Assembly: GCA_947172415.1 (NCBI GenBank)
Contig: OX359200.1
Location: forward strand, 5,086,501 to 5,150,500
DNA length: 64,000 nt
Reading direction: 5' to 3'
From: Chondrosia reniformis
Lineage: Eukaryota; Porifera; Demospongiae; Chondrillida; Chondrillidae
In this document: in pieces, positions 1 through 14,164 of the stretch
Position numbering within the stretch: position 1 is the stretch's first letter
Layout: each line of letters begins with the position of its first letter
Notes under the pieces: model-generated
Told to the model about the DNA's origin: nothing
What the model saw: the letters and a program-made list of their open reading frames with translations, nothing else
Database searches by the model: none
Made by a program: the position numbers and the translations under genes

Positions 1-1284
1 CTCTTAACTCTAGTTGATGAGGATTTCCAAGTACGTAATGAGCCACAAAAATGGCAGAATTGAAGAGCAACATGTTCTGGTGGAGCTACACAGAGAAAGG
101 AGAGACACACACTATACACTGTATACATGAGTGACAACTGGAATATGAAACTATGCTATTTGATTTATTCAATATGAACATCTACAGAGGCATTTTGTGA
201 ATCAAACTTGTAACACTTACCAACTTTTATTTCTTTGAATTGCCTCAGCAAATTTAGCCTAAGATAAATAGAATATATATATAGATGTACATAAAACTGA
301 ATAAACAAACAAATTATATACAATTGACACTTTTGAAGAAGCTACATACATAGCTACCTAAACTATAAAGTCCCTAGACAAGATAGTGATAATACTCTGT
401 TAAAGTACATATGTCATGTGTAACAGAATTTTGGATACAATTACATTTCAGACATTTGTTCTCATTAATCAGTTATATCTACTTATCATAATACAAATAC
501 AGTGGAAACTGGTTAACACGAATATAATTTACACGAATTATCACTTTACATGAAGTACACTAGAAAAACACAGTCCCTATAATACAAAAAGTATAAGGAA
601 TAAATAATATGCTTTCTTATTAATATATTTACTTATTTAGGTCTGTATTAATCAGGACACCCAGGTAGACCAACAACTTCAGCTGATGGGTCCTCCTGTT
701 GAAATATCATTATTATCTATCTTCTAAAACTTGCAACTGTTAGTCACAACAACTTTACTAGAAGAGTGGCCAACACTGTATATGAAGGGATGGCCCAAGT
801 AGAAGTTACAGTATTAAGACATTTTACGAATTTTCTACCATTGATTCAAACTCAAGGCGCTTGCGCTTTCTAATAATGAAAATTCTTAGACAATAATTTA
901 AAGGCTTTATAACTCGAAGAAAAATTTCTGTACACATGTAATGCTACCCTTTAAATGGAAGTTGCGGGTGAATAGTCAGTGCAATAATCTTATTCTGTAA
1001 GGAGTTTTAATTTCTCATTGTAGTAGCTCTCTCGGGATTACAAAATAATTGAAAGAAACTGCGAAGAAATATAAAACCAAATTTAGATAGAAACTCCGAA
1101 TATAAGGGTTCTGATTTTAGGCCGAACATTATCCACCAAATTATATTTGTTTACTTTTTAATGATTAATTCAGCCCCAAAACTTACACGAGTAACCTTGT
1201 TATGCCGCGCGGTCCTATTCGAGCAGCTGACATCAAGAGATCTGTAAGTCTAGCTTCCTCACTTTCACACTCAGCCTCAGCCAT
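1..1284 (-). CDS. 5' end of an unrecognised gene, three exons, runs off the left edge
   Basis: Three minus-strand exons join with matching phases. Exon 1 is 1187-1284 (ATG at 1284, begins MAEAECESEEA, donor GTAAGT, phase 2). Exon 2 is 221-258 (38 nt, acceptor CTTAG, donor GTAAGT). Exon 3 is 1-85 (acceptor GTGTAG), cut by the window edge. The joined frame stays open: an acidic N-terminus, a helical stretch with LLRQFKEIKV, then a C-x-x-C pair (FCHFCG) that may be half of a zinc-binding site. I do not recognise the family and claim no function. The three-way phase agreement is the main support. Intron 1 (259-1186) is large for this locus and contains repeat debris near 500-680. Confidence 0.5.
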
Positions 1285-1346
1285 TTTTATGAATTACATA
1301 AGTAAATTGCGCAATTAGAACGCATAGGGGAGATCCCATTTATGTA

Positions 1347-1784
1347 TAGTCTCGTGCCCTTGGTATCACGCTAGAAGCGTCCATCATCGAGCAGGTAATT
1401 TGCAGGTGATATGCAGCTAGTGTATTTCAGTCCAGAATCACTCTTAACCGTTCCATATTGGAGAGAAATGATCAAAAGCTTATGTTACAAGGAGCACATT
1501 CTTGAAAATTACCTGCTCAATGATGGACGCTTCTAGCGTGATACCAAGGCGAGGAACTGAAACACAGCTGTCCATTTCGCGCCGACGCGGTGTCGAAACT
1601 CATACAATTATTTCCTACTGTATTTATTATACTATTATAATATAATATTTTCGAGCAATCTGATTGGCCCGCCAGAATCCTGGTATGCTGAGTCAGCAAG
1701 ACCAAGAAATGCGGCGGAATGTGCCAGACCCATTTTACGCAGGCGGCAGCCATTATTGCGGAAGTGGGGCTGGGCACGAGACTA
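1347..1784. mobile_element. MITE with 9-bp target duplication (Mutator-like)
   Basis: The 13-bp perfect terminal inverted repeat TAGTCTCGTGCCC (1347-1359) pairs with 1772-1784. Both ends are flanked by the 9-bp direct repeat ATTTATGTA (1338-1346 and 1785-1793). A 9-bp duplication is typical of the MULE superfamily. A second inverted repeat of about 43 bp lies inside (1358-1400 against 1507-1549), so the left half folds back on itself. No transposase is present. It sits 54 bp upstream of the minus-strand start codon at 1284. The remaining 290 bp up to the array show nothing I can name. Confidence 0.8.
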
Positions 1785-4700
1785 ATTTATGTAAGGCGAG
1801 TCAAGCAAAATAAGAGGCGTTACCTTCAAGAAACGATTCCAATAAAATAGGCTGACGATCGTTACCTTCAATATGGTAGGAGTGACACTGTCGGCATTGT
1901 AGATGTAGTTCAGTTCTGACACTTAAATCTTATATGAAAATGTCAAATATTTTAAAAGTGCCGTCTTTGATTGTAATAATTTCCTTCTCTTTCTATTAAA
2001 TTATTCATATATTTATGAATATCTAGTTCAAATTCTTGAAGTTTATGACCAATTAAAATTCATATACGATACTTACTTTATTGATTGAGTTGTTTTCTTG
2101 TATCTTTCACTATCTCCTCAACTTATTCTACAAATGAATATTATGGATTAACAGGATGTGAGTATCTGCTTAATGTAGTAGTGTGCATCCATTTTGTTCC
2201 TGTGTGTGTTCCAAGTGAAGTCTATAATGATAATGACATGCAGACCATTAAATTGTATACAGAAATGTAACACTTTATTGTCATGAACATTGTTTGTATT
2301 GAGTGAGTTGTTTTCTTGTATCTTTCACTATCTCCTCAACTAATTCAACAAATGAATATTATGGATTAACAGCAAGTGAGTATCTGCTTAATGTAGTAGT
2401 GTGCATCCATTTTGTTCCTGTGTGTGTTCCAAGTGAAGTATAGAATGATAATAACATGTAGACGTTAAATTGTATACAGAAATGTAACACTTTATTGTCA
2501 TGAACATTGTTTGTATTGAGTGAGTTGTTTTCTTGTATCTTTCACTATCTCCTCAACTAATTCAACAAACGAATATTATGGATTAACAGTTTGTGAGTAT
2601 CTGCTTAATGTAGTAGTGTGCATCCATTTTGTTCCTGTGTGTGTTCCAAGTGAAGTGTAGAATGATAATGACATGTAGACCTTTAAATTGTATACAGAAA
2701 TGTAACACTTTATTGTCATGAACATTGTTTGTATTGACTGAGTTGTTTTCTTGTATCTTTCACTATCTCCTCAACTAATTTAACAAACGAATATTATGGA
2801 TTAACAGCTAGTGAGTATCTGCTTAATGTAGTAGTGTGCATCCATTTTGTTCCTGTGTGTGTTCCAAGTGAAGTGTATAATGATAATGACATGTAGACCA
2901 TTAAATTGTATACAGAAATGTAACACTTTAGTATTGACTGAGTTGTTTTCTTGTATCTTTCACTATCTCCTCAACTAATTCATCAAACGAATATTATGGA
3001 TTAACAGAAAGTGAGTATCTGCTTAATGTAGTAGTGTGCATCCATTTTGTTCCTGTGTGTGTTCCAAGTGAAGTGTATAATGATAATGACATGTAGACCA
3101 TTAAATTGTATACTGAAATGTAACACTTTTTTGTCATGAACATTGTTTGTATTGACTGAGTTGTTTTCTTGTATCTTTCACTATCTCCTCAACTAATTCA
3201 ACAAACGAATATTATGGATTAACAGGAAGTGAGTATCTGCTTAATGTAATAGTGTGCATCCATTTTGTTCCTGTGTGTGTTCCAAGTGAAGTGTATAATG
3301 ATAATGACATGTAGACCATTAAATTGTATACAGAAATGTAACACTTTATTGTCATGAACATTGTTTGTATTGACTGAGTTGTTTTCTTGTATCTTTCACT
3401 ATATCTCCTCAACTAATTTAACAAACGAATATTATGGATTAACAGCTAGTGAGTATCTGCTTAATGTAGTAGTGTGCATCCATTTTGTTCCTGTGTATGT
3501 TCCAAGTGAAGTGTAGAATGATAATGACATGTAGACCATTAAATTGTATACAGAAATGTAACACTTTAGTATTGACTGAGTTGTTTTCTTGTATCTTTCA
3601 CTATCTCCTCAACTAATTCAACAAATGAATATTATGGATTAACAGAATGTGAGTATCTGCTTAATGTAGTAGTGTGCATCCATTTTGTTCCTGTGTGTGT
3701 TCCAAGTGAAGTGTATAATGATAATGACATGTAGACCATTAAAATGTATACAGAAATGTAACACTTTATTGTCATGAACATTGTTTGTATTGACTGAGTT
3801 GTTTTCTTGTATCTTTCACTATATCTCCTCAACTAATTCAACAAACGAATATTATGGATTAACAGAGAGTGAGAATCTGCTTAATGTAGTAGTGTGCATC
3901 CATTTTGTTCCTGTGTGTGTTCCAAGTGAAGTATAGAATGATATGACATATAGACCATTAAATTGTATACAGAAATGTAATACTTTATTGTCATAAACAT
4001 TTTTTGTATTGACTGAGTTGTTTTCTTGTATCTTTCACTATCTCCTCAACTAATTCAACAAACGAATATTATGGATTAACAGGAAGTGAGTATCTGCTTA
4101 ATGTAGTGGTGTGCATCCATTTTATTCCTGTGTGTGTTCCAAGTGAAGTGTAGAATGATAATGACATGTAAACCATTAAATTGTATACAGAAATGTAACA
4201 CTTTATTGTCATGAACATTGTTTGTATTGACTGAGTTGTTTTCTTGTATCTTTCACTATCTCCTCAACTAATTCAACAAACGAATATTATGGATTAACAG
4301 GAAGTGAGTATCTGCTTAATGTAGTAGTGTGCATCCATTTTTTTCCTGTGTGTGTTCCAAGTGAAGTGTATAATGATAATGACATGTAGACCATTAAATT
4401 GTATACAGAAATGTAACACTTTCTTGTCATGAACATTGTTTGTATTGACTGAGTTGTTTTCTTGCATCTTTCACTATCTCCTCAACTAATTCAACAAACG
4501 AATATTATGGATTAACAGAGAGTGAGTATCTCCTTAATGTAGTAGTGTGCATCCATTTTGTTCCTGTGTGTGTTCCAAGTGAAGTATAGAATGATATGAC
4601 ATATAGACCATTAAATTGTATACAGAAATGTAATACTTTATTGTCATGAACATTTTTTGTATTGACTGAGTTGTTTTCTTGTATCTTTCACTATCTCCTC

Positions 4701-7700
4701 AACTAATTCAACAAATGAATATTATGGATTAACAGGAAGTGAGTATCTGCTTAATGTAGTAGTGTGCATCCATTTTGTTCCTGTGTGTGTTCCAAGTGAA
4801 GTGTTGAATAATAATGACATGTAGACCATTAAATTGTATACAGAAGTGTAACACTTTATTGTCATGAACATTGTTTGTATTGACTGAGTTGTTTTCTTGT
4901 ATCTTTCACTATCTCCTCAACTAATTCAACAAATGAATATTATGGATTAACAGAAAGTGAGTATCTGCTTAATGTAGTAGTGTGCATCCATTTTGTTCCT
5001 GTGTATGTTCCAAGTGAAGTGTAGAATGATAATGACATGCAGACCATTAAATTGTATACAGAAGTGTAACACTTTATTGTCATGAACATTGTTTGTATTG
5101 ACTGATTTGTTTTCTTGTATCTTTCACTATCTCCTCAACTAATTCAACAAATGAATATTATGGATTAACAGAAAGTGAGTATCTGCTTAATGTAGTAGTG
5201 TGCATCCATTTTGTTCCTGTGTGTGTTCCAAGTGAAGTGTATAATGATAATGACATGCAGACCATTAAATTGTATACAGAAGTGTAACACTTTATTGTCA
5301 TGAACATTTTTTGTATTGACTGAGTTGTTTTCTTGTATCTTTCACTATATCTCCTCAACTAATTTAACAAACGAATATTATGGATTAACAGGAAGTGAGT
5401 ATCTGCTTAATGTAGTAGTGTGCATCCATTTTGTTCCTGTGTGTGTTCCAAGTGAAGTATAGAATGATAATGACATGTAGACCATTAAATTGTATACAGA
5501 AGTGTAACACTTTATTGTCATGAACATTTTTTGTATTGACTGAGTTGTTTTCTTGTATCTTTCACTATCTCCTCAACTAATTCAACAAATGAATATTATG
5601 GATTAACAGAAAGTGAGTATCTGCTTAATGTAGTAGTGTGCATCCATTTTGTTCCTGTGTGTGGTCCAAGTGAAGTGTAGAATGATAATGACATGTAGAC
5701 CATTAAATTGTATACAGAAATGTAACACTTTATGGTCATGAACAGTGTTTGTATTGACTGAGTTGTTTTCTTTTTTCTTTCACTATATCCTCAACTAATT
5801 CAACAAATGAATATTATGGATTAACAGTTTGTGAGTATCTGCTTAATGTAGTAGAATGCATCCATTTTGTTCCTGTGTGTGTTCCAAGTGAAGTGTAGAA
5901 TGATAATGACATGTAGACCATTAAATTGTATACAGAAATGTAACATGAACATTGTTTGTATTGACTGAGTTGTTTTCTTGTATCTTTCACTATCTCCTCA
6001 ACTAATTCATCAAATGAATATTATGGATTAACAGCAAGTGAGTATCTGCTTAATGTAGTAGTGTGCATCCATTTTGTTCCTGTGTGTGTTCCAAGTGAAG
6101 TATAGAATGATAATGACATGCAGACTATCAAATTGTATACAGATATGTAACACTTTATTGTCATGAACATTCTTTGTATTGACTGAGTTGTTTTCTTTTA
6201 TCTTTCGCTATATCCTCAACTAATTCAACAAATGAATATTATGGATTAACAGCAAGTGAGTATCTGTTTAATGTAGTAGTGTGCATCCATTTTGTTCCTG
6301 TGTGTGTTCCAAGTGAAGTATAGAATGATAATGACATGTAGACCATTAAATTGTATACAGATATGTAACACTTTATAGTCATGAACATTTTTTGTATTGA
6401 CTGAGTTGTTTTCTTGTATCTTTCACTATCTCCTCAACTAATTCAACAAACGAATATTATGGATTAACAGAAAGTGAGTATCTGCTTAATGTAGTAGTGT
6501 GCATCCATTTTGTTCCTGTGTTTGTTTAAAGTGAAGTATAGAATGATAATGACATGTAGACCATTAAATTGTATACAGAAGTGTAACACTTTATTGGCAT
6601 GAACATTTTTTGTATTGACTGAGTTGTTTTCTTGTATCTTTCACTATCTCCTCAACTAATTCAACAAATGAATTTTATGGATTAACAGGCTGTGAGTATC
6701 TGCTTAATGTAGTAGTGTGCATCCATTTTGTTCCTGTGTGTATTCCAAGTGAAGTGTATGATGATAATGACATGTAGACCATTAAATTGTATACAGAAAT
6801 TTAACACTTTATTGTCATGAACATTGTTAGTATTGACTGAGTTGTTTTCTTGTATCTTTCACTATCTCCTCAACTAATTCAACAAATGAAAATTATGGAT
6901 TAACAGAAAGTGAGTGTCTGCTTAATGTAGTAGTGTGCATCCATTTTGTTCCTGTGTGTGTTCCAAGTGAAGTGTATAATGATAATGTCATGTAGACCAT
7001 TAAATTGTATACAGAAATGTAACACTTTATTGTCATGAACATTGTTTGTATTGACTGAGTTGTTTTCTTTTACGTATCTTTCACTATCTCCTCAACTAAT
7101 TCAACAAACGAATATTATGGATTAACAGGAAGTGAGTATCTGCTTAATGTAGTAGTGTGCATCCATTTTGTTCCTGTGTGTGTTCCAAGTGAAGTATCGA
7201 ATGATAATGACTTGTAGACCATTAAATTGTATACAGAAATGAAACACTTTATTGTCTTGAACATTTTTTGTATTGACTGAGTTGTTTTCTTGTATCTTTC
7301 ACTATCTCCTCAACTAATTCAACAAACGAATATTATGGATTAACAGAAAGTGAGTATCTTCTTAATGTAGTAGTGTGCATCCATTTTGTTCCTGTGTGTG
7401 TTCCAAGTGAAGTATAGAATGATAATGACATGTAGACCATTAAATTTTATACAGAAGTGTAACACTTTATTGTCATGAACATTTTTTGTATTGACTGAGT
7501 TGTTTTCTTGTATCTTTCACTATCTCCTCAACTAATTCAACAAATGAATATTATGGATTAACAGGAAGTGAGTATCTGCTTAATGTGATGTGTGCAACAA
7601 TTTTATTCCTGTGTGTGTTCCAAGTGAAGTGTATAATGATAATGACATGTAGACCTTTAAATTGTATACAGAAGTGTAACACTTTATTGTCATGAACATT

Positions 7701-10700
7701 GTTTGTATTGACTGAGTTGTTTTCTTGTATCTTTCACTATCTCCTCAACTAATTCAACAAACGAATATTATGGATTAACAGAGAGTGAGTATCTGCTTAA
7801 TGTAGTAGTGTGCATCCATTTTGTTCCTGTGTGTGTTCCAAGTGAAGTATAGAATGATAATGACATGTAGACCTTTAAATTGTATACCGAAATGTAACAC
7901 TTTATTGTCATGAACATTTTTTGTAATGACTGAGTTGTTTTCTTGTATCTTTCACTATCTCCTCAACTAATTCAACAAATGAATATTATGGATTAACAGC
8001 AAGTGAGTATCTGCTTAATGTAGTAGTGTGCATCCATTTTGTTCCTGTGTGTGTTCCAAGTGAAGTATAAAATGATAATAACATGTAGACGTTAAATTGT
8101 ATACAGAAATGTAACACTTTGTTGTCATGAACATTGTTTGTATTGGCTGAGTTGTTTTCTTGTATCTTTCACTATCTCCTCAACTAATTCAACAAACGAA
8201 TATTATGGATTAACAGAAAGTGAGTATCTGCTTAATGTAGTAGTGTGCATCCATTTTGTTCCTGTGTGTGTTCCAAGTGAAGTGTATAATGATAATGACA
8301 TGTAGACCATTAAATTGTATACTGAAATGTAACACTTTATTGTCGTGAACATTGTTTGTATTGACTGAGTTATTTTCTTGTATCTTTCACTATCTCCTCA
8401 ACTTATTCTACAAATGAATATTATGGATTAACAGGACCTGAGTATCTCCTTAATGTAGTTGTGTGCATCCATTTTGTTCCTCTGTGTGTTCCAAGTGAAG
8501 TGTAGAATGATAATGACATGTAGACCTTTAAATTGTATACAGAAATGTAACACTTTATTGTCATGAATATTTTTTGTATTGACTGAGTTGTTTTCTTGTA
8601 TCTTTCACTATCTCCTCAAATAATTCGACAAATGAATATTATGGATTAACAGGCAGTGAGTATCTGCTTAATGTACCTAGTAGTGTGCATCCATTTTGTT
8701 CCTGTGTGTGTTCCAAGTGAAGTGTAGAATGATAATGACAAGTAGACCATTAAATTGTATACAGAAGTGTATAACACTTTATTGTCATGAACATTTTTTG
8801 TATTGACTGAGTTGTTTTCTTGTATCTTTCACTATCTCCTCAACTAATTCAACAAATGAATATTATGGATTAACAGCCAGTGAGTATCTGCTTAATGTAA
8901 TAATGTTCATCCATTTTGTTCCTGTGTGTGTTCCAAGTGAAGTATAGAATGATAATGACATGTAGACCTTTAAATTGTATACAGAGATGAACGTAACACT
9001 TTATTGTCATGAACATTGTTTGTATTGACTGAGTTGTTTTCTTGTATCTTTCACTATCTCCTCAACTAATTCAACAAATGAATATTATGGATTAACAGGC
9101 TGTGAGTATCTGCTTAATGTAGTTGTGTGCATCCATTTTGTTCCTGTGTGTGTTCCAAGTGAAGTGTAGAATGATAATGACATGTAGACCATTAAATTGT
9201 ATACAGAGATGTAACACTTTATTGTCATGAACATTGTTTGTATTGACTGAGTTGTTTTCTTTTTTCTTTCACTATCTCCTCAACTAATTCAACAAACGAA
9301 TATTATGGATTAACAGAATGTGAGTATCTGCTTAATGTAGTAGTGTGCATCCATTTTGTTCCTGTGTGTGTTCCAAGTGAAGTGTAGAATGATAATGACA
9401 TGTAGACCATTAAATTGTATACAGAAATGTAACACTTTATTGTCATGAACATTTTTGTATTGACTGAGTTGTTTTCTTGTATCTTTCACTATCTCCTCAA
9501 CTAATACAACAAATGAATATTATGGATTAACAGTGGGTGAGTATCTGCTTAATGTAGTAGTGTGCATCCATTTTATTCCTGTGTGTGTTCCAAGTGAAGT
9601 GTATAATGATAATGACATGTAGACCATTAAATTGTATACAGAAATGTAACACTTTTTTGTCATGAACATTGTTTGTATTGACTAAGTTGTTTTCTTGTAT
9701 CTTTCACTATCTCCTCAACTAATTCAACAAACGAATCTTATGGATTAACAGCTAGTGAGTATCTGCTTAATGTAATAGTGTGCATCCATTTTGTTCCTGT
9801 GTATGTTCCAAGTGAAGTGTAGAATGATAATGACATGTAGACCATTAAATTCTATACAGAAATGTAACACTTAATTGTCATGAACATTTTTTGTATTGAC
9901 TGAGTTGTTTTCTTGTATCTTTCACTATCTCCTCAACTAATTCACCAAACGAATATTATGGATTAACAGGAAGTGAGTATCTGCTTAATGTAATAGTGTG
10001 CATCCATTTTGTTCCTGTGTATGTTCCAAGTGAAGTGTAGAATGATAATGACATGTAGACCATTAAATTGTATGCAGAAATGTAACACTTTATTGTCATG
10101 AACATTTTTTGTATTGACTGATTTGTTTTCTTGTATCTTTCACTATCTCCTCAACTAATTCAACAAACGAATATTATGGCTTAACAGAAAGTGAGTATCT
10201 GCTTAATGTAGTAGTGTGCATCCATTTTGTTCCTGTGTGTGTTCCAAGTGAAGTATAGAATGATGATAACTTGTAGGCCCTTAAATTGTATACAGAAATG
10301 TAACACTTTATTGTCATGAACATTTTTTGTATTGACTGAGTTGTTTTCTTGTATCTTTCACTATCTCCTCAACTAATTCAACAAACGAATATTATGGAAT
10401 AACAGAAAGTGAGTATCTGCTTAATGTAGTAGTGTGCCTCCATTTTGTTCCTGTGTGTGTTCCAAGTGAAGTGTAGATTGATAATGACATGTAGACCTTT
10501 AAATTGTATACAGAAATGTAACACTTTATTGTCATGAACATTGTTTGTATTGACTGATTTGTTTTCTTGTATCTTTCACTATCTCCTCAACTAATTCAAC
10601 AAATGAATATTATGGATTAACAGAAAGTGAGTATCTGATTAATGTAGTAGTGTGCATCCATTTTGTTCCTGTGTGTGTTCCAAGTGAAGTGTAGAATGAT

Positions 10701-12953
10701 AATGACATGTAGACCATTAAATTGTATACAGAAATGTAACACTTTATTGTCATGAACATTTTTTGTATTGACTGATTTGTTTTCTTGTATCTTTCACTAT
10801 CTCCTCAACTAAATCAACAAACGAATATTATGGATTAACAGGAAGTGAGTATCTGCTTAATGTAATAGTGTGCATCCATTTTGTTCCTGTGTATGTTCCA
10901 AGTGAAGTGTAGAATGATAATGACATGTAGACCATTAAATTGTATACAGAAATGTAACACTTTATTGTCATGAACATTTTTTGTATTGACTGATTTGTTT
11001 TCTTGTATCTTTCACTATCTCCTCAACTAATTCAACAAACGAATATTATGGCTTAACAGGAAGTGAGTATCTGCTTAATGTAATAGTGTGCATCCATTTT
11101 GTTCCTGTGTGTGTTCCAAGTGAAGTATAGAATGATAATGACATGTAGACCTTTGAATTGTATACAGAAATGTAACACTTTATTGTCATGAACATTTTTG
11201 TATTGACTGAGTTGTTTTCTTGTATCTTTCACTATCTCCTCAACTAAATCAACAAACGAATATTATGGATTAACAGGAAGTGAGTATCTGCTTAATGTAA
11301 TAGTGTGCATCCATTTTGTTCCTGTGTATGTTCCAAGTGAAGTGTAGAATGATAATGACATGTAGACCATTAAATTGTATACAGAAATGTAACACTTTAT
11401 TGTCATGAACATTTTTTGTATTGACTGATTTGTTTTCTTGTATCTTTCACTATCTCCTCAACTAATTCAACAAACGAATATTATGGCTTAACAGGAAGTG
11501 AGTATCTGCTTAATGTAGTAGTGTGCATCCATTTTGTTCCTGTGTGTGTTCCAAGTGAAGTATAGAATGATAATAACTTGTAGGCCCTTAAATTGTATAC
11601 AGAAATGTAACACTTTATTGTCATGAACATTTTTTGTATTGACTGAGTTGTTTTCTTGTATCTTTCACTATCTCCTCAACTAATTCAACAAACGAATATT
11701 ATGGAATAACAGAAAGTGAGTATCTGCTTAATGTAGTAGTGTGCATCCATTTTGTTCCTGTGTGTGTTCCAAGTGAAGTGTAGATTGATAATGACATGTA
11801 GACCTTTAAATTGTATACAGAAATGTAACACTTTATTGTCATGAACATTGTTTGTATTGACTGAGTTGTTTTCTTGTATCTTTCACTATCTCCTCAACTA
11901 ATTCAACAAATGAATATTATGGATTAACAGAAAGTGAGTATCTGATTAATGTAGTAGTGTGCATCCATTTTGTTCCTGTGTGTGTTCCAAGTGAAGTGTA
12001 GAATGATAATGACATGTAGACCATTAAATTGTATACAGAAATGTAACACTTTTTTGTCATAAACATTTTTTGTATTGACTGAGTTGTTTTCTTGTATCTT
12101 TCACTATCTCCTCAACTAATTCAACAAACGAATATTATGGATTAACAGAAAGTGAGTATATGCTTAATGTAGTAGTGTGCATCCATTTTGTTCCTGTGTG
12201 TGTACCAAGTGAAGTGTAGAATGATAATGACATGTAGACCATTAAATTGTATACAGAAATGTACCACTTTATTGTCGTGAACATTGTTTGTATTGACTGA
12301 GTTATTTTCTTGTATCTTTCACTATCTCCTCAACTAATTCAACAAACGAATATTATGGATTAACAGGAAGTGAGTATCTTCTTAATATAGTAGTGTGCAT
12401 CCACTTTGTTCCTTTGTGTGTTCCAAGTGAAGCGTAGAATGATAATGACATGTAGACCATTAAATTTTATACAGAAATGTAACACTTTATTGTCATGAAC
12501 ATTGTTTGTATTGACTGAGTTGTTTACTTGTATCTTTCACTATCTCCGCAACTAATTCAACAAACGAATATTATGGATTAACAGAGAGTGAGTATCTCCT
12601 TAATGTAGTAGTGTGCATCCATTTTGTTCCTGTGTGTGTTCCAAGTGAAGTGTACGGTACAACTCGTAAAAAAGTAAACTTTTTACGGGCGTAGGCCGCC
12701 CGTGCCGTCTACCGTCATAATTCCGTAGGACGCTTCCGCTACGCCCGTAGGTAAACCGTAGCAAGACCCGCACGTTTCACAATCTACGCCCGTACTTAAA
12801 ACTACGGGTATGTCAAACGCCTAGTTTGTTAATAAAAAAATATTTAACACCTACTTGTTGCACTTACGTTTTCGATCGAATCAAGGTGTTTTATAGTTGT
12901 TATTAATGTTTTCGTTCTATGTAACTTTTGTATTCACTACGCGCAAGTCAAAG

Positions 12954-13952
12954 ATGGTGTATTCAGAGTATTTGAAACAGAGGATTCTCTGTCATCGTCG
13001 TTTAGGGAAGAGCTATAGAGAAATCGTCAAATGCTTAGCAGCAGAAGGATACGTAACTACAAAAGGTGGCGTGTACAAGTTTGTAAAGCGATTCGAAGAA
13101 ACGGGAACTACCCTGCGAGCTCCAGGAAGCGGTAAAACCTCCAAGATTACGGCGGAAGCCAGGAAAATCGTTGAGGAACAGATGATACGTGACGATGAAA
13201 CTACCGGAAAGGAAATGCAGAAGGTACTAAGTGATAAAGGGATCGATATTGCCTCAAGTACTGCGATTAGGTGGAGAACAGAGTTAGGCTGGACTTCTAA
13301 AGGGACCAGTTATTGCCAAATGATAAGAGACCAAAACAAGGTAAAAAGACTTGAGTGGGCAAAGAACAATTTTGACATGACATTTGATGACGTCATCTAC
13401 ACTGATGAGACAACTGTGCAAATTGAAACTCATCGCCGAACGTGCTGCTACAAGAGAGGACAAAAGCCACGTTACAAGCCGAAGCCTAAACATCCCATCA
13501 AAGTTCATGTTTGGGCTGGGATAAGTCATCGTGGGAGAACAAATCTGTGTATATTTGAAGGAAAGATGAACGCTGAGCTATTTGTTTCCATTTTGGATAA
13601 GACTCTTCTTCCTTTCATCAGAGATGTATATCCTGATAGGCATAGATTTGTTCAGGATAATGACCCTAAACATTGCTCCAAATATGCAAGAAAATTTTAT
13701 GAAGACAATAACATCAATTGGTGGCCAACACCCCCAGAGTCACCGGATCTTAATCCAATTGAGTTGGTCTGGCATGAATTGAAGGAATTCATTCGACGAG
13801 AGACAAAGCCTAGGACCAAGCAGGAACTCATTGATGGTATTAGGGACTTTTGGGAAACAGTCACACCTATAAAGTGTCAGCGTTATATAAGACACCTGAA
13901 AAAGGTCATCCCAAAAGTGATTGAATGCAGTGGAAATGCAACTGGTTACTAA
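12954..13952 (+). CDS. DD34E transposase of element A (IS630/Tc1-mariner superfamily)
   Basis: 332 aa from the ATG at 12954; the frame is open upstream to another ATG at 12906. The N-terminal half has tandem helix-turn-helix character (KSYREIVKCL; then a region ending in the GRPR-like hinge APGSGKTSK). The DDE core shows the family landmarks: first Asp in YTDETT, HVWAGIS, second Asp in VQDNDPKH, and the Glu in SPDLNPIE. Exactly 34 residues separate the second Asp and the Glu. Length matches Tc1-like transposases (about 340 aa). It would bind the terminal repeats and cut and paste at TA. No frameshift or stop is seen. The 3' ends of this gene and the BEN gene face each other about 210 bp apart. 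Confidence 0.92.
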   Translation: MVYSEYLKQRILCHRRLGKSYREIVKCLAAEGYVTTKGGVYKFVKRFEETGTTLRAPGSGKTSKITAEARKIVEEQMIRDDETTGKEMQKVLSDKGIDIASSTAIRWRTELGWTSKGTSYCQMIRDQNKVKRLEWAKNNFDMTFDDVIYTDETTVQIETHRRTCCYKRGQKPRYKPKPKHPIKVHVWAGISHRGRTNLCIFEGKMNAELFVSILDKTLLPFIRDVYPDRHRFVQDNDPKHCSKYARKFYEDNNINWWPTPPESPDLNPIELVWHELKEFIRRETKPRTKQELIDGIRDFWETVTPIKCQRYIRHLKKVIPKVIECSGNATGY

Positions 13953-14164
13953 CATGAAGATCTTGGTAGATATAGCTTACTTTTAAAACATCTTTTTCAT
14001 TTAACCATTTTTAACTGAACGATGAATAATTATTAATGACCTAATGAATAATGTTGTATATATGTACGTACGTAAAATGTTATTAAAGTATATACTCAAT
14101 AAAAGAGAGCAAAATATATAATCAAGAAGAGAGTTGATGGTTTTTAAAGAATAAAAAGATAGCT

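Noticed and set aside
1866..1925. Minus-strand exon candidate (TGTCAG ... TTGAAG|GTAACG) left of the array
   Set aside because: Splice sites are acceptable but no partner exon on either side fits its phase, and the region beyond is the array.
2085..2270. Plus-strand 61-codon frame through the first array unit
   Set aside because: Reads through the CTAAT/AACAG/GTGAGT signals and is not kept open in following units.
3212..5358. Repeated 60-66-codon minus-strand frames (MRRYSERYKK...) in the array
   Set aside because: They arise from the array unit read backwards, are broken in most of the 75 units by 1-bp changes, and cross the strongest conserved splice-like signals. Chance open frames amplified by repetition.
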